10,343 nt of DNA from an uncultured Erysipelotrichaceae bacterium (GCA_902800255.1 CADCDV010000008.1:1-10343), one strand, 5' to 3'. Positions 1-6,410 are shown, numbered from the stretch's first letter. The notes: generated from the letters alone by a model not told the origin. Numbers and translations are program-made.

Positions 1-855
1 CGTATACGATATGCGGGTGCCATCATAGATGGTGCAGTCGACGAAGGCGATGTTCTCACCATCTTCTTCCGGGGCATATTCAGCGAACTCTTCTCTGAAT
101 TCAGCGAGGAGGTCACGCATGTACTTGCCATATGTCTCTTCTTTTGCCATGTCATTGTCATTGGTATCGGATTCGCCCTGGTGCCAAAGCCATGCTTTTA
201 TTTCTGGGTGGAAGCCAGCATCTTCGATTAATTTGAGGTTATTGTGGACGAACTCTTTGGTCTCGGTCCAAAGCTCACCTTCTTCACCGTTATTGTCATC
301 AGCGACCATCCAGTGCTTTTTCGAACCGTTTTGGATTCTAAAAGAAGAGCCAGAGAAAGCGGACTTGATGAGATAGACAGGTTTCTCTTCTGTTCCGATT
401 TCGTTGGTGTGAAGGACGTTTCCTAAGCCGATCTCTGGTCCCATGGCGACGTCTTTCTGCCCCATGCCGACTTTGAGATTAAGGAATTTGCCTGCCATCT
501 TATCGGTTGTGTTTGAGGCGTGCGCATTAGCAGCTGGGTTGCCACCGCCATAAGGATAATATCCGCGGTATGAGCACTGGATATCTGGCATGCCATCGAA
601 GAATAAATCTGCATCGATTGGATCATGTCCTTCTCCTTCGAGCTCAGTGCAGGCGTTTCTAAGCCAGCCTTGTCCGTTGTCATAGTAGGTGCTTCCTTCC
701 ATGTTGGACTGGCCAGACATGACGATGACTTGGACCTTAAGTGGATCTTCTTCCTCAACGCTTGTTGCCGGAGCGGATGAATTGTTCGCTGGAGTCGTGC
801 ATCCGCATAAGGCAAAAGCCATGAGTAAAGATGTGAGTGATAATGATTTCTTCAT
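1..855 (-). CDS. SASA/CE6-family carbohydrate esterase lipoprotein, C-terminus cut by window edge
   Basis: A frame of 285 codons is open from the ATG at 855 to the left edge, so the C-terminus is missing. The product begins with a type II signal peptide (KK, hydrophobic core, lipobox L16-C-G-C19), then an acidic/Ser linker and an SGNH-like fold. GQSNMEG supplies the nucleophile S50, and WHQGESD at about 224-230 is the second signature block. The catalytic D-x-x-H expected near the C-terminus lies outside the window. This family (sialate O-acetylesterase-like, PF03629) removes acetyl groups from glycans such as xylan or sialic acid; the substrate cannot be told here. The protein should be anchored outside the membrane. 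An AGAGGAA ribosome binding site lies 8-9 nt before the ATG, with a cre-like site upstream. It is a paralog of the full-length esterase at 5334-6410. The family is sure, the substrate is not. Confidence 0.88.
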   Translation of the reverse strand, partial: MKKSLSLTSLLMAFALCGCTTPANNSSAPATSVEEEDPLKVQVIVMSGQSNMEGSTYYDNGQGWLRNACTELEGEGHDPIDADLFFDGMPDIQCSYRGYYPYGGGNPAANAHASNTTDKMAGKFLNLKVGMGQKDVAMGPEIGLGNVLHTNEIGTEEKPVYLIKSAFSGSSFRIQNGSKKHWMVADDNNGEEGELWTETKEFVHNNLKLIEDAGFHPEIKAWLWHQGESDTNDNDMAKEETYGKYMRDLLAEFREEFAEYAPEEDGENIAFVDCTIYDGTRISYT

Positions 856-970
856 AGAGTGGTTCCTCTTTTCATAGAAAACTTTACCAAGGAAGCGCTT
901 TCAAATAAAGGGACAGTTTTTCTCTTTTCCTATGACATTCTTGGCGTTTTTTTATTAGAAAAAATAAAAA
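785..970. repeat. Duplicated promoter-plus-signal-peptide module, copy A
   Basis: About 186 bp matches 3056-3242 at roughly 92-93 % identity (about 13 differences and one 1-nt gap by eye). It covers the signal peptide codons of the esterase gene, its ribosome binding site, the cre-like site and a divergent promoter-like sequence. Similarity is as high in the non-coding part as in the coding part and ends at about 970, so this is a DNA duplication rather than convergent signal peptides. Confidence 0.85.
890..904 (-). promoter_or_regulatory. cre-like operator (CcpA/LacI type) upstream of the left esterase gene
   Basis: Read on the minus strand, TTGAAAGCGCTTCCT fits the CcpA consensus WTGNAANCGNWNNCW at every fixed position. 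It is an almost perfect dyad about CG. It lies 35-50 nt before the esterase ATG, close to where the promoter should be, so repression in good carbon conditions is the likely effect. No obvious -10/-35 pair stands out here. The role of CcpA is inferred from the motif only. Confidence 0.6.
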
Positions 971-979
971 CGCTATGAT
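951..979 (+). promoter_or_regulatory. Putative divergent promoter, copy A
   Basis: TTTATT, a 17-bp spacer and TATGAT read on the plus strand. The layout is the same as in copy B (3223-3251), where the -10 is a perfect TATAAT and leads into the cardiolipin synthase gene. Here it faces only a short open frame at 982-1116, so it may be an orphan. Confidence 0.35.
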
Positions 980-981
980 AA

Positions 982-1116
982 CCGTGCAAAGAACTTAGGG
1001 ATATCATCGGAATCGAGGATTTGGAAGAAGGCGTTAAGCAGTTCAACAAATGGCTTAAGAACGACGCCAATATGAAGCGACTTTTAGGTGTTTTCCCTTT
1101 TCTGATAACAGGCTAA
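982..1116 (+). pseudogene. Possible gene remnant (44-codon open frame with no start)
   Basis: The plus-strand frame from 982 to the TAA at 1114-1116 reads like real protein (for example EDLEEGVKQFNKWL, then a hydrophobic GVFPFLITG end), but it is preceded directly by stop codons and has no start or ribosome binding site. Its stop overlaps the stop of the lipoprotein gene on the other strand. It may be the 3' remnant of a decayed gene that used the divergent promoter just upstream. I do not recognise the family, and it could be chance. Confidence 0.3.
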
Positions 1117-2132
1117 TTGGATGTCTGTGGTGTGATGCTGTAATTGATGTTGAATCCCTGATAAGCGAAATACCAATTCAAGGTATGTTTTCCCTCGGGG
1201 ATATATTTGTCCGTGGCAGGTTTGTTTTGCATGCGGAATTTCAAGGCATATTCGCCAGTCTCAGCGTTTTCGTAACTGTAATCATAACGAATAACGCAAT
1301 CCTTGAAAATCAACGAATCATGGACATCCGATGTCACTTTTAAGTACATTCCCTTGAAGAGACGGTCTTTGTTTTTCCTTTGGACCTTGTATTTCAGGAA
1401 ATAATCGCGATCGATCTCAAAAGGGTAATAGTCGATCTCATCGTGAGATAGGGCAACAGGCGTGTCGTCAGCCGTGTAAATGCCTTTGAAGTTCATCCCT
1501 TCTATTCCGTAGATGTTATCCCACTCAAAGTAGCAGCCTTTCTCCTCGCTCCACCTGAGATGGCCACGGTCGACTTCAAAGTATTCGGTATCCACATAAA
1601 CCTGGACATAAGGCAGAAAGACCAATCTATCGTCGATAACCTCGAAAGTGTAGTCATACAAGCCATAATGACCGTCTTTCTCGGCGCTCATATCGTATTG
1701 AGTGAAGAGCCTTTTCGCATTCTTCACATCATAAACGACGAAAGTCCACCGAATGTACCAAAGAAGAAAAAGATCATCCTCTAAATGGAGATCCTCCAAA
1801 AAGATTAGTTCTCTATATCCATCTCCATTGATGTCACAAGCAATGTAAGAGCTCGTCACAGTCTCTTCAGCAATCAGCGTATCACCATAACTGAGACTTG
1901 GCGAGCGGCTAGAGAGATTGATATTGGAGGTGACGAAAGCGCCCTCAAACTCAGGAAGAGTAAATCTAAAGTAACGATCATTGACCACTTCTTTTTTGAT
2001 CAACTCTGCCTTAGGCTCCTCTATCTCTGAAGAAGATGCTTCTATGAGAGACGATGTCTCAGGGTTTGGAGGAACGCATGCTGAAAGCGCGGAAATCGCC
2101 AGCAAAAACAATATAAACGTGTTCTTTTTCAT
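1113..2132 (-). CDS. Lipoprotein of unknown function, DINGDG-loop paralog 2
   Basis: The 339-residue product has a lipoprotein signal peptide (MKKN, hydrophobic core, lipobox L16-S-A-C19), a Ser/Glu linker to about residue 45 and a mostly beta-rich, aromatic extracellular part. Residues 100-109 read DINGDGYREL, a calcium-loop-like motif seen in FG-GAP/VCBS and dockerin-type sequences, here as one copy. It is a clear paralog of the gene upstream: both share LPEF..AFV.SNI, SLSYGDTLI, the DINGDG loop and a VYDVKNAKRLF segment, and both end in an aromatic GF-containing segment. It starts 28 bp after the upstream stop, so both should be co-transcribed from the promoter before 3126. The ribosome binding site is weak (GGTGG about 8 nt before ATG). 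Its signal peptide differs from that of its paralog. No enzymatic motif is visible and no function is proposed. Confidence 0.85.
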   Translation of the reverse strand: MKKNTFILFLLAISALSACVPPNPETSSLIEASSSEIEEPKAELIKKEVVNDRYFRFTLPEFEGAFVTSNINLSSRSPSLSYGDTLIAEETVTSSYIACDINGDGYRELIFLEDLHLEDDLFLLWYIRWTFVVYDVKNAKRLFTQYDMSAEKDGHYGLYDYTFEVIDDRLVFLPYVQVYVDTEYFEVDRGHLRWSEEKGCYFEWDNIYGIEGMNFKGIYTADDTPVALSHDEIDYYPFEIDRDYFLKYKVQRKNKDRLFKGMYLKVTSDVHDSLIFKDCVIRYDYSYENAETGEYALKFRMQNKPATDKYIPEGKHTLNWYFAYQGFNINYSITPQTSN

Positions 2133-2160
2133 AGGAAACCACCACCGTGTTTATAAAATA

Positions 2161-3126
2161 CTAACCTCTCAGGACCTTCGAATAAAAGGAGAATCCGTGA
2201 AATCCAAAATATAAAGCGAAGTCGTGCAAGTCGAAATCGGCGATGTCGCTCGTGGAGAATTCGATGACATATTTCCCGGTTTGAGGATCGCAGCTTCTCT
2301 CCAAGACGTAAAAAGTCGGCGTTTGGGATTTATTTGAGTCCCATTCCATGCTTAGGAATCCTGGGTCTAAGTACTTGGTGAAATCATCGCGCACTACGGT
2401 TATTTCCATTTGGTAAGAGGTGTCTTTATCGAAAGAGTAAAGATCGATTTCTTCACCATCGTCTTTGCGACCTCCATCCAAATGAAGCTTAGTGTGTCCG
2501 TTCGCCGTGTAAACGCCTTCGAGGACGACGCTTCTGACATCGAAAAGGTTTTCCCACTCTATGGAGCAGTTATTCCCCTCACTCCACTTGAAGCGACCAT
2601 AATCGACAACGTCATTTTCTCTGTTTCCGCCATTAAGGACCCTTAAGACCAATCGGTCATCTCTGATGGAAAAATCGAAATTTTTATACTTTGTATAATA
2701 ACCATATTTATCCATGGTCATATTGTTCTGATCGAAGAGTCTTTTGGCATTCTTGACATCATAAACGACGGCATGAAAGGAAGGATCAAGAACCGTTCTC
2801 TCTTTGAAAATCAGTTCTCTATATCCGTCTCCGTTGATGTCAGAGGCAAAATACCCCGAGGCCCCTTCGCTGATGAGCGTGTCACCATAGCTGAGACTTG
2901 GCAAACGGCTGCTGATCTGGATGTTGGAAGAGACAAAAGCCTCCTTAAACTCCGGAAGATAGAATCTGTAGTATGAATCATTGATCACTTGGGCCGCAAT
3001 ACGCTCATCCTTAGGCCCCTCTTTTTGGGAAGAAGTCTCTTGGACCGATGATGTATTCGCTGGGGTTGTGCATCCGCATAAAGCAAAAGCCATCAGTAAA
3101 GATGTGAGCGATAATAATTTTTTCAT
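2161..3126 (-). CDS. Lipoprotein of unknown function, DINGDG-loop paralog 1
   Basis: The 321-residue product has a lipobox L16-C-G-C19 and the start MKKLLSLTSLLMAFALCGC, nearly the same as the leader of the esterase at 1-855, while its mature part matches the next gene in the operon (1113-2132). Residues 96-105 carry DINGDGYREL. The remainder is beta-rich with a KDDGEEIDLYSFDKD acidic stretch and no known catalytic motif. The ATG has AGAGGA about 8-9 nt upstream and a cre-like site 35-49 nt upstream. It is the first gene of a two-gene operon and is divergent from the cardiolipin synthase. It is chimeric in origin: leader and control region come from one lineage, mature domain from another. 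The lipoprotein call is firm; the function is unknown. Confidence 0.87.
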   Translation of the reverse strand: MKKLLSLTSLLMAFALCGCTTPANTSSVQETSSQKEGPKDERIAAQVINDSYYRFYLPEFKEAFVSSNIQISSRLPSLSYGDTLISEGASGYFASDINGDGYRELIFKERTVLDPSFHAVVYDVKNAKRLFDQNNMTMDKYGYYTKYKNFDFSIRDDRLVLRVLNGGNRENDVVDYGRFKWSEGNNCSIEWENLFDVRSVVLEGVYTANGHTKLHLDGGRKDDGEEIDLYSFDKDTSYQMEITVVRDDFTKYLDPGFLSMEWDSNKSQTPTFYVLERSCDPQTGKYVIEFSTSDIADFDLHDFALYFGFHGFSFYSKVLRG

Positions 3127-3242
3127 AGAGTCGTTCCTCTTTTCGTAGAAAAGTTTAGCAAGGAAGCGCTTTCAAATAAAGGGACAGTTTTTTCTCTTTT
3201 CCTATGACATTCTTGGCGTTTTTTTATTAAAAGAAATAAAAA
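3056..3242. repeat. Duplicated promoter-plus-signal-peptide module, copy B
   Basis: This is the second copy of the block at 785-970. It contains the leader codons of the lipoprotein gene, its ribosome binding site, the cre-like site and the divergent promoter that here serves the cardiolipin synthase. The similarity stops just before the -10 box of the plus-strand promoter. Confidence 0.85.
3161..3175 (-). promoter_or_regulatory. cre-like operator upstream of the lipoprotein operon
   Basis: TTGAAAGCGCTTCCT on the minus strand is identical to the site at 890-904 and fits the CcpA consensus. Bases around it have drifted between the two copies while this 15-mer and the following stretch have not, which suggests it is functional. 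It could affect both the minus-strand lipoprotein operon and the plus-strand gene at 3259. Confidence 0.6.
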
Positions 3243-3251
3243 GGGTATAAT
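3223..3251 (+). promoter_or_regulatory. Promoter of the cardiolipin synthase gene, apparently leaderless
   Basis: TTTATT, a 17-bp spacer and a perfect TATAAT (3246-3251). The ATG begins only 8 nt after the end of the -10 box, so transcription should start at or next to the start codon. No Shine-Dalgarno sequence lies at a usable distance. Confidence 0.55.
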
Positions 3252-3258
3252 TAGAGAC

Positions 3259-4866
3259 ATGAAGAAATTCTTCCGAACCATCACCTCACCGAAGCTTTTA
3301 TTCGCTCTTCTTATCATCCTTGAGATATTCCTCATCGTCGGAGGATATATCTTCCTTGATTCCTATCTCGCCGTCGTTCTTGAAAGCGAGGCCGAGAACG
3401 CCGAAAACCTTGCTGACTTCATCAAAATCCTCGTCATCCTCATCTTCAGGGTCGCTTTATCGATCGTCGCCTTAGTGGTCTTCTTCAAGATCATCAACCG
3501 CGAAGAGAACCCTGAATACAAGATCCCTTGGATCACCTTCCTTTTCCTCTTCCCTGCCATCACCCTCACTTTCTATTTCGTTTTTGTGCGTGTGAAGATG
3601 AGAAAGAAAGACAGGAAGATCGTCGTCCCAACCCTTAAGTACCTTGATGGAAAGGCTAAGGAACATGCGCATATCGAAAAGGCTAACGAAGAAGAAATAG
3701 AGCCGAATTGCCGGGGAATTTTCCATTATCTCCATGAAACGACGAGACTTTTCACCTCAAAGAACAACCGTCTCACCTACTTCAAAAACGGCGAGGAATT
3801 CTTCCCTGCCTTCATTGAAGACCTTAAGAAAGCGAAGAGATTCATCTTCCTAGAGTTCTTCATCATCGCGGAAGGAAAATGGTACAAGAAGACCCTTGAG
3901 GTTTTGAAAGAGAAAGCCAAAGAAGGCGTCGATGTCAGGATCATCTTTGATGACATCGGCTGCAATAGAACGATACCGGGCAACTTCGTCCATAAGCTAA
4001 GGAAATACGGAATCACCGCCTATCCTTTCCATCCGATCACCCCAATCCTCTCTAACCTTATCAACAACCGTGACCACCGCAAAATCGTCATCATCGACCA
4101 CCAGATCGGATATACGGGCGGCATGAACCTCGCGGATGAATACGCGAATGACAAAAAGAGATTCGGCTACTGGAAAGACACGATGATCAAAATCGAAGGC
4201 GAAGGCATCAAAGACCTGATTGTCACCTTCCTTCAAAACCATGACTTATGCACACACGAGATAACCGATTATTCCTTATTCACCAAAGGTGATGATTATC
4301 CTCACTATAAAGACAAAGGAAGCGCCTTCTTCTTTGGCGACACTCCTGGGCCATATGACGACAATGAACAAGTTGGCGAGCAGAATTACATCAACATGCT
4401 TAACGCGGCGACAAAGAGGGTCGATATCTCAACCCCTTACCTTATTTGCACCTATCCGCTTATAAGAGCGCTTCAAGGCGCAGCTAAGCGTGGCGTCGAA
4501 GTCAATCTCATCGTCCCAGGCATTCCTGATAAGAAGATCGTCTACTGGATGGCTAAGTGCCAGTTCCACCTCTATCTTGAAGCAGGTATCCATGTTTATA
4601 CATACACCCCTGGCTTCAACCATCAGAAAGGTATGCTTGTTGATGATAAAATCGCCTCTGTTGGCACGATCAACTTCGATTTTAGGTCTTTGACCCACCA
4701 CTTCGAGGATGCGATGGTGATTTATGACGCACCATGCTTGAAAGATATCAAAAAAGACTTCGAGGAGATGATAAGCGTCTCCAAGGAAGTCCCTGTCGAT
4801 TTCAAGGCGAATGCTTTCCAAAGATTCGTCTCTGGAGTCTTTAAGATCTTCCGCGTTCTCTTGTAA
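3259..4866 (+). CDS. cls: Cardiolipin synthase (phospholipase D superfamily)
   Basis: The 535-residue protein joins two phosphatidylglycerol molecules to cardiolipin plus glycerol at the membrane. Three hydrophobic segments lie at about 13-33, 57-78 and 90-110; the last belongs to a PLDc_N-like region (NPEYKIPW...). Two catalytic HKD motifs are complete: H273-R-K275-xxxx-D280 (followed by GYTGGMN) and H455-Q-K457-xxxx-D462 (followed by SVGTINFD). The length is slightly above the usual 480-510 because of the extra N-terminal helices. The next in-frame Met lies after the third helix, so the ATG at 3259 is the only reasonable start although it lacks a ribosome binding site. It is divergent from the lipoprotein operon and shares a short control region with it. 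Confidence 0.95.
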   Translation: MKKFFRTITSPKLLFALLIILEIFLIVGGYIFLDSYLAVVLESEAENAENLADFIKILVILIFRVALSIVALVVFFKIINREENPEYKIPWITFLFLFPAITLTFYFVFVRVKMRKKDRKIVVPTLKYLDGKAKEHAHIEKANEEEIEPNCRGIFHYLHETTRLFTSKNNRLTYFKNGEEFFPAFIEDLKKAKRFIFLEFFIIAEGKWYKKTLEVLKEKAKEGVDVRIIFDDIGCNRTIPGNFVHKLRKYGITAYPFHPITPILSNLINNRDHRKIVIIDHQIGYTGGMNLADEYANDKKRFGYWKDTMIKIEGEGIKDLIVTFLQNHDLCTHEITDYSLFTKGDDYPHYKDKGSAFFFGDTPGPYDDNEQVGEQNYINMLNAATKRVDISTPYLICTYPLIRALQGAAKRGVEVNLIVPGIPDKKIVYWMAKCQFHLYLEAGIHVYTYTPGFNHQKGMLVDDKIASVGTINFDFRSLTHHFEDAMVIYDAPCLKDIKKDFEEMISVSKEVPVDFKANAFQRFVSGVFKIFRVLL

Positions 4867-4879
4867 CTTCCTTACATTG

Positions 4880-4909
4880 TTGCCAAATATTTAGATGGCA
4901 GGTTAAAAT
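4880..4909 (+). promoter_or_regulatory. Promoter of the first small hairpin RNA
   Basis: TTGCCA, an 18-bp spacer and TAAAAT on the plus strand, lying after the stop codon of the cardiolipin synthase gene. Transcription would begin at about 4916, exactly at the 5' side of the hairpin described next. Confidence 0.5.
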
Positions 4910-4913
4910 ATAG

Positions 4914-4966
4914 AAGAGTCCTCACAAGCACTTGGGTTAATAGCTTAGGGAGAGGCTCTTTTTATT
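4914..4966 (+). ncRNA. Small hairpin RNA, copy 1 (or terminator of the cardiolipin synthase gene)
   Basis: An outer stem pairs AAGAG-u-CCTC (4914-4923) with GAGGCTCTT (4952-4960), with a single bulged U, and is followed at once by a T tract. Inside it AAGC (4926-4929) pairs with GCTT (4943-4946). The 5' end, terminator stem and a promoter directly upstream suggest a self-contained RNA of about 50 nt. A second copy lies 119 bp further on. It could also serve only as the terminator of the gene at 3259-4866. I do not recognise an RNA family. Confidence 0.45.
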
Positions 4967-5013
4967 ACTATAAGTCGCTCATATCAGGCATATTCACTTT
5001 GTAAAAATCGAGT

Positions 5014-5019
5014 TATAAT
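5014..5019 (+). promoter_or_regulatory. -10 box of the second small hairpin RNA
   Basis: A perfect TATAAT lies 15 nt before the GAGTCC that opens the second hairpin. The -35 region is poor (TATTCA at a 17-bp distance), so the promoter may need an activator or be weak. Start expected near 5026. Confidence 0.45.
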
Positions 5020-5025
5020 AAGACC

Positions 5026-5087
5026 ATAAGAACGGAGTCCTCGCGAGCACTTTAATGGAATTAGCGCGTAGAGGCTCTTTTTATTTT
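5026..5087 (+). ncRNA. Small hairpin RNA, copy 2; candidate antisense RNA
   Basis: The same architecture as copy 1: GAGuCCTC (5035-5042) pairs with GAGGCTC (5071-5077) and a T tract follows. Blocks GAGTCCTC, AGCACTT and AGAGGCTCTTTTTATT are identical in both copies. The inner stem differs in sequence but is kept as pairing (here GCG/CGC, in copy 1 AAGC/GCTT), which looks compensatory. Its 3' end overlaps the last codons and stop of the minus-strand peptide gene at 5081-5170, so it would be complementary to the 3' part of that mRNA. Confidence 0.45.
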
Positions 5088-5170
5088 ACTAGCCAGGCCA
5101 ATAAGGATAATAAGAGACAAATCAGAGCGATCTTAAGAAGGCTTGCGTCTTCTTTTTGAAGGTCTTTCAT
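5081..5170 (-). CDS. 29-residue single-helix membrane peptide, candidate type I toxin
   Basis: The ATG at 5170 follows GAGGTG with an ideal 7-nt gap. The peptide starts MKDLQKEDASLLK (charged, amphipathic) and continues with about 15 hydrophobic residues (IALICLLLSLLAW) and a final Lys, a typical length and layout for membrane-acting type I toxins such as the Fst/Ldr/Ibs groups, although I see no sequence match I would trust. The stop lies inside the T tract of the opposing small RNA, giving converging, overlapping transcripts as in par/Fst and BsrG/SR4 loci. It could instead be a harmless small membrane peptide or chance, but the strong ribosome binding site argues for translation. Confidence 0.5.
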   Translation of the reverse strand: MKDLQKEDASLLKIALICLLLSLLAWLVK

Positions 5171-5237
5171 TGGACATCACCTCGCTTTCTGTGCTGAGAT
5201 TGCGAGGGCCCGTTCCGAGTTTTAACGGCTTTGCTTT

Positions 5238-5257
5238 GCCACTTTATATATAGTGGC
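5238..5257. promoter_or_regulatory. Inverted repeat over the likely promoter of the small peptide
   Basis: GCCACT and AGTGGC flank 8 A/T bases. On the minus strand a TATATA -10-like box lies inside it, with CTGAAA 17 bp upstream. The transcript would have a 5' leader of about 60 nt before the peptide ATG. The dyad may be an operator or a 5' mRNA stem. Confidence 0.35.
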
Positions 5258-5283
5258 GATTTTCTCTTTTTTCAGAAAAACAC

Positions 5284-5316
5284 AAAAAAAGCGCCTCCCC
5301 TTTTGAGGGAAGCGCT
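5284..5316 (-). terminator. Rho-independent terminator of the esterase gene 5334-6410
   Basis: On the minus strand AGCGC-TTCCC and GGGA-GGCGCT form a GC-rich stem (5290-5316) with a short loop and one mismatch, followed by seven Ts. It lies 18 bp after the stop codon. Confidence 0.85.
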
Positions 5317-5333
5317 ATATAGGAGCGATTTAC

Positions 5334-6410
5334 TTAGTCAAGAAGGTTGTTATCAAGGATGACTTTCGCATAGCCCATTCCTAAGCGGAGGGAGCTCTTG
5401 ACGTTGTAATGCATGTTGTCACCACCAGGAGTGCCTGGCTTAAGCTCGTTCTCAGCGGTTGGCTCTTCGTTAGCGTAAATATCAACGATGTAGTTGTTGT
5501 CCGCGCTGTCAGCGAATTCCTGTTTGACCGCGTTCATGTCTTTGGAGGTCTGGGCGCCCCAAGCGGTGCCGCTTCCCTGATAGATCATGCCGTCGACGAA
5601 GGCGATGTTCTCGCCATCTTCTTCTTTGGCGTATGGAGCGAAGTCGGTTCTGAAGAGTTCGACCATATCACCAAGGCGCTGCTTGTATTTGGCGATCTTC
5701 TCGGTCGCGGAATCACTTTCGCCTTGATGCCATAACCAGCCTTTGATGACAGGTTTCCAGCCAGCATCTTCGATGAGCTTAAGGTTATTCTCGATGAATG
5801 GCTTGCAGAAAGTGTGATACAGGTTGATCTCTGGCCAATTGCCTTCTGCATCTTTGACTGGCCAGTTGTACTGGGTGTTTTGTTCGAATCCACTGCCACC
5901 GGAGGCCATCTTGATGAAATAGATTGGCTTTTCGGCGGTCGCTTCGTCTTTTAAGGCGTAAGCCATACCGAGCTCTGGGCCCATCTTGGAGGAGTTAAGG
6001 CCTAAGCCGGTCTTGGTAGGGACGAATTCACCTTTGAATCTTTCGGTTTTGTTCGTGCTATTGACCTGGGTGTTGGTGTCGAGTTTGTTATGATCAAGCT
6101 GACCATATCCAGCGCAATAAAGGGAGGTCTGGACGGATTCGACGCCGGTTTCGGTGAGGATCTCAGGATCTTCTAAGCCCATCTCTTCGAAAGCCTGGGC
6201 GATGAGGTCGGTTGAACCACTCTTGAAGGAAGTGTTTCCTTCCATGTTGGATTGGCCAGAGAGAACGAAGACGGAAACGGCGTTTGGGTCTTCCTCTGGT
6301 TCACTTGACTCTGGGGCTTTTGAGGAGGTGGCTGGGGTATTGCCACAAGAGGCTAACGCCATCATGAAAAGAAGCGAGGATAAAGAGACTAGTTTGTTAA
6401 AGCGTTTCAT
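5334..6410 (-). CDS. SASA/CE6-family carbohydrate esterase lipoprotein
   Basis: The 358-residue protein has a type II signal peptide with lipobox L19-A-S-C22, then a Ser/Glu/Pro linker to about 44. The SGNH-like esterase domain follows: V-L-S-GQSNMEG with nucleophile S54, a KMASGGSGF oxyanion-type block, W227-HQGESD and the C-terminal catalytic D331-N-M-H334. All triad elements are present. The family removes acetyl groups from glycans such as acetyl-xylan or sialic acids; the substrate is not readable. It acts on the outer face of the membrane. AAGGAG lies 5 nt before the ATG. The promoter holds an operator palindrome in its spacer, and a strong terminator follows, so it is a single-gene unit. 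It is a paralog of the partial gene at 1-855 with a different leader and different control. Confidence 0.92.
   Translation of the reverse strand: MKRFNKLVSLSSLLFMMALASCGNTPATSSKAPESSEPEEDPNAVSVFVLSGQSNMEGNTSFKSGSTDLIAQAFEEMGLEDPEILTETGVESVQTSLYCAGYGQLDHNKLDTNTQVNSTNKTERFKGEFVPTKTGLGLNSSKMGPELGMAYALKDEATAEKPIYFIKMASGGSGFEQNTQYNWPVKDAEGNWPEINLYHTFCKPFIENNLKLIEDAGWKPVIKGWLWHQGESDSATEKIAKYKQRLGDMVELFRTDFAPYAKEEDGENIAFVDGMIYQGSGTAWGAQTSKDMNAVKQEFADSADNNYIVDIYANEEPTAENELKPGTPGGDNMHYNVKSSLRLGMGYAKVILDNNLLD

Noticed and set aside
423..815. 130-codon minus-strand ORF
   Set aside because: It is another frame of the esterase gene at 1-855, whose correct frame has the signal peptide and GQSNMEG.
957..974. 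A/T hairpin GCGTTTTT...AAAAACGC in module copy A as a terminator
   Set aside because: The stem is almost all A/T and the arm is not kept in copy B, so a terminator is not supported.
4429..4821. 130-codon minus-strand ORF
   Set aside because: Antisense shadow of the HKD region of the cardiolipin synthase gene, with no start signals.
4967..5000. A second peptide gene opposite small RNA copy 1, by analogy with copy 2
   Set aside because: The minus strand there offers only a seven-codon frame (MPDMSDL); the peptide is absent or decayed beyond recognition.
5055..5159. 34-codon plus-strand ORF rich in Arg starting at ATG 5055
   Set aside because: It lies inside the small RNA and runs antisense to the membrane-peptide gene, has no ribosome binding site, and looks like the shadow of the opposite-strand frame.
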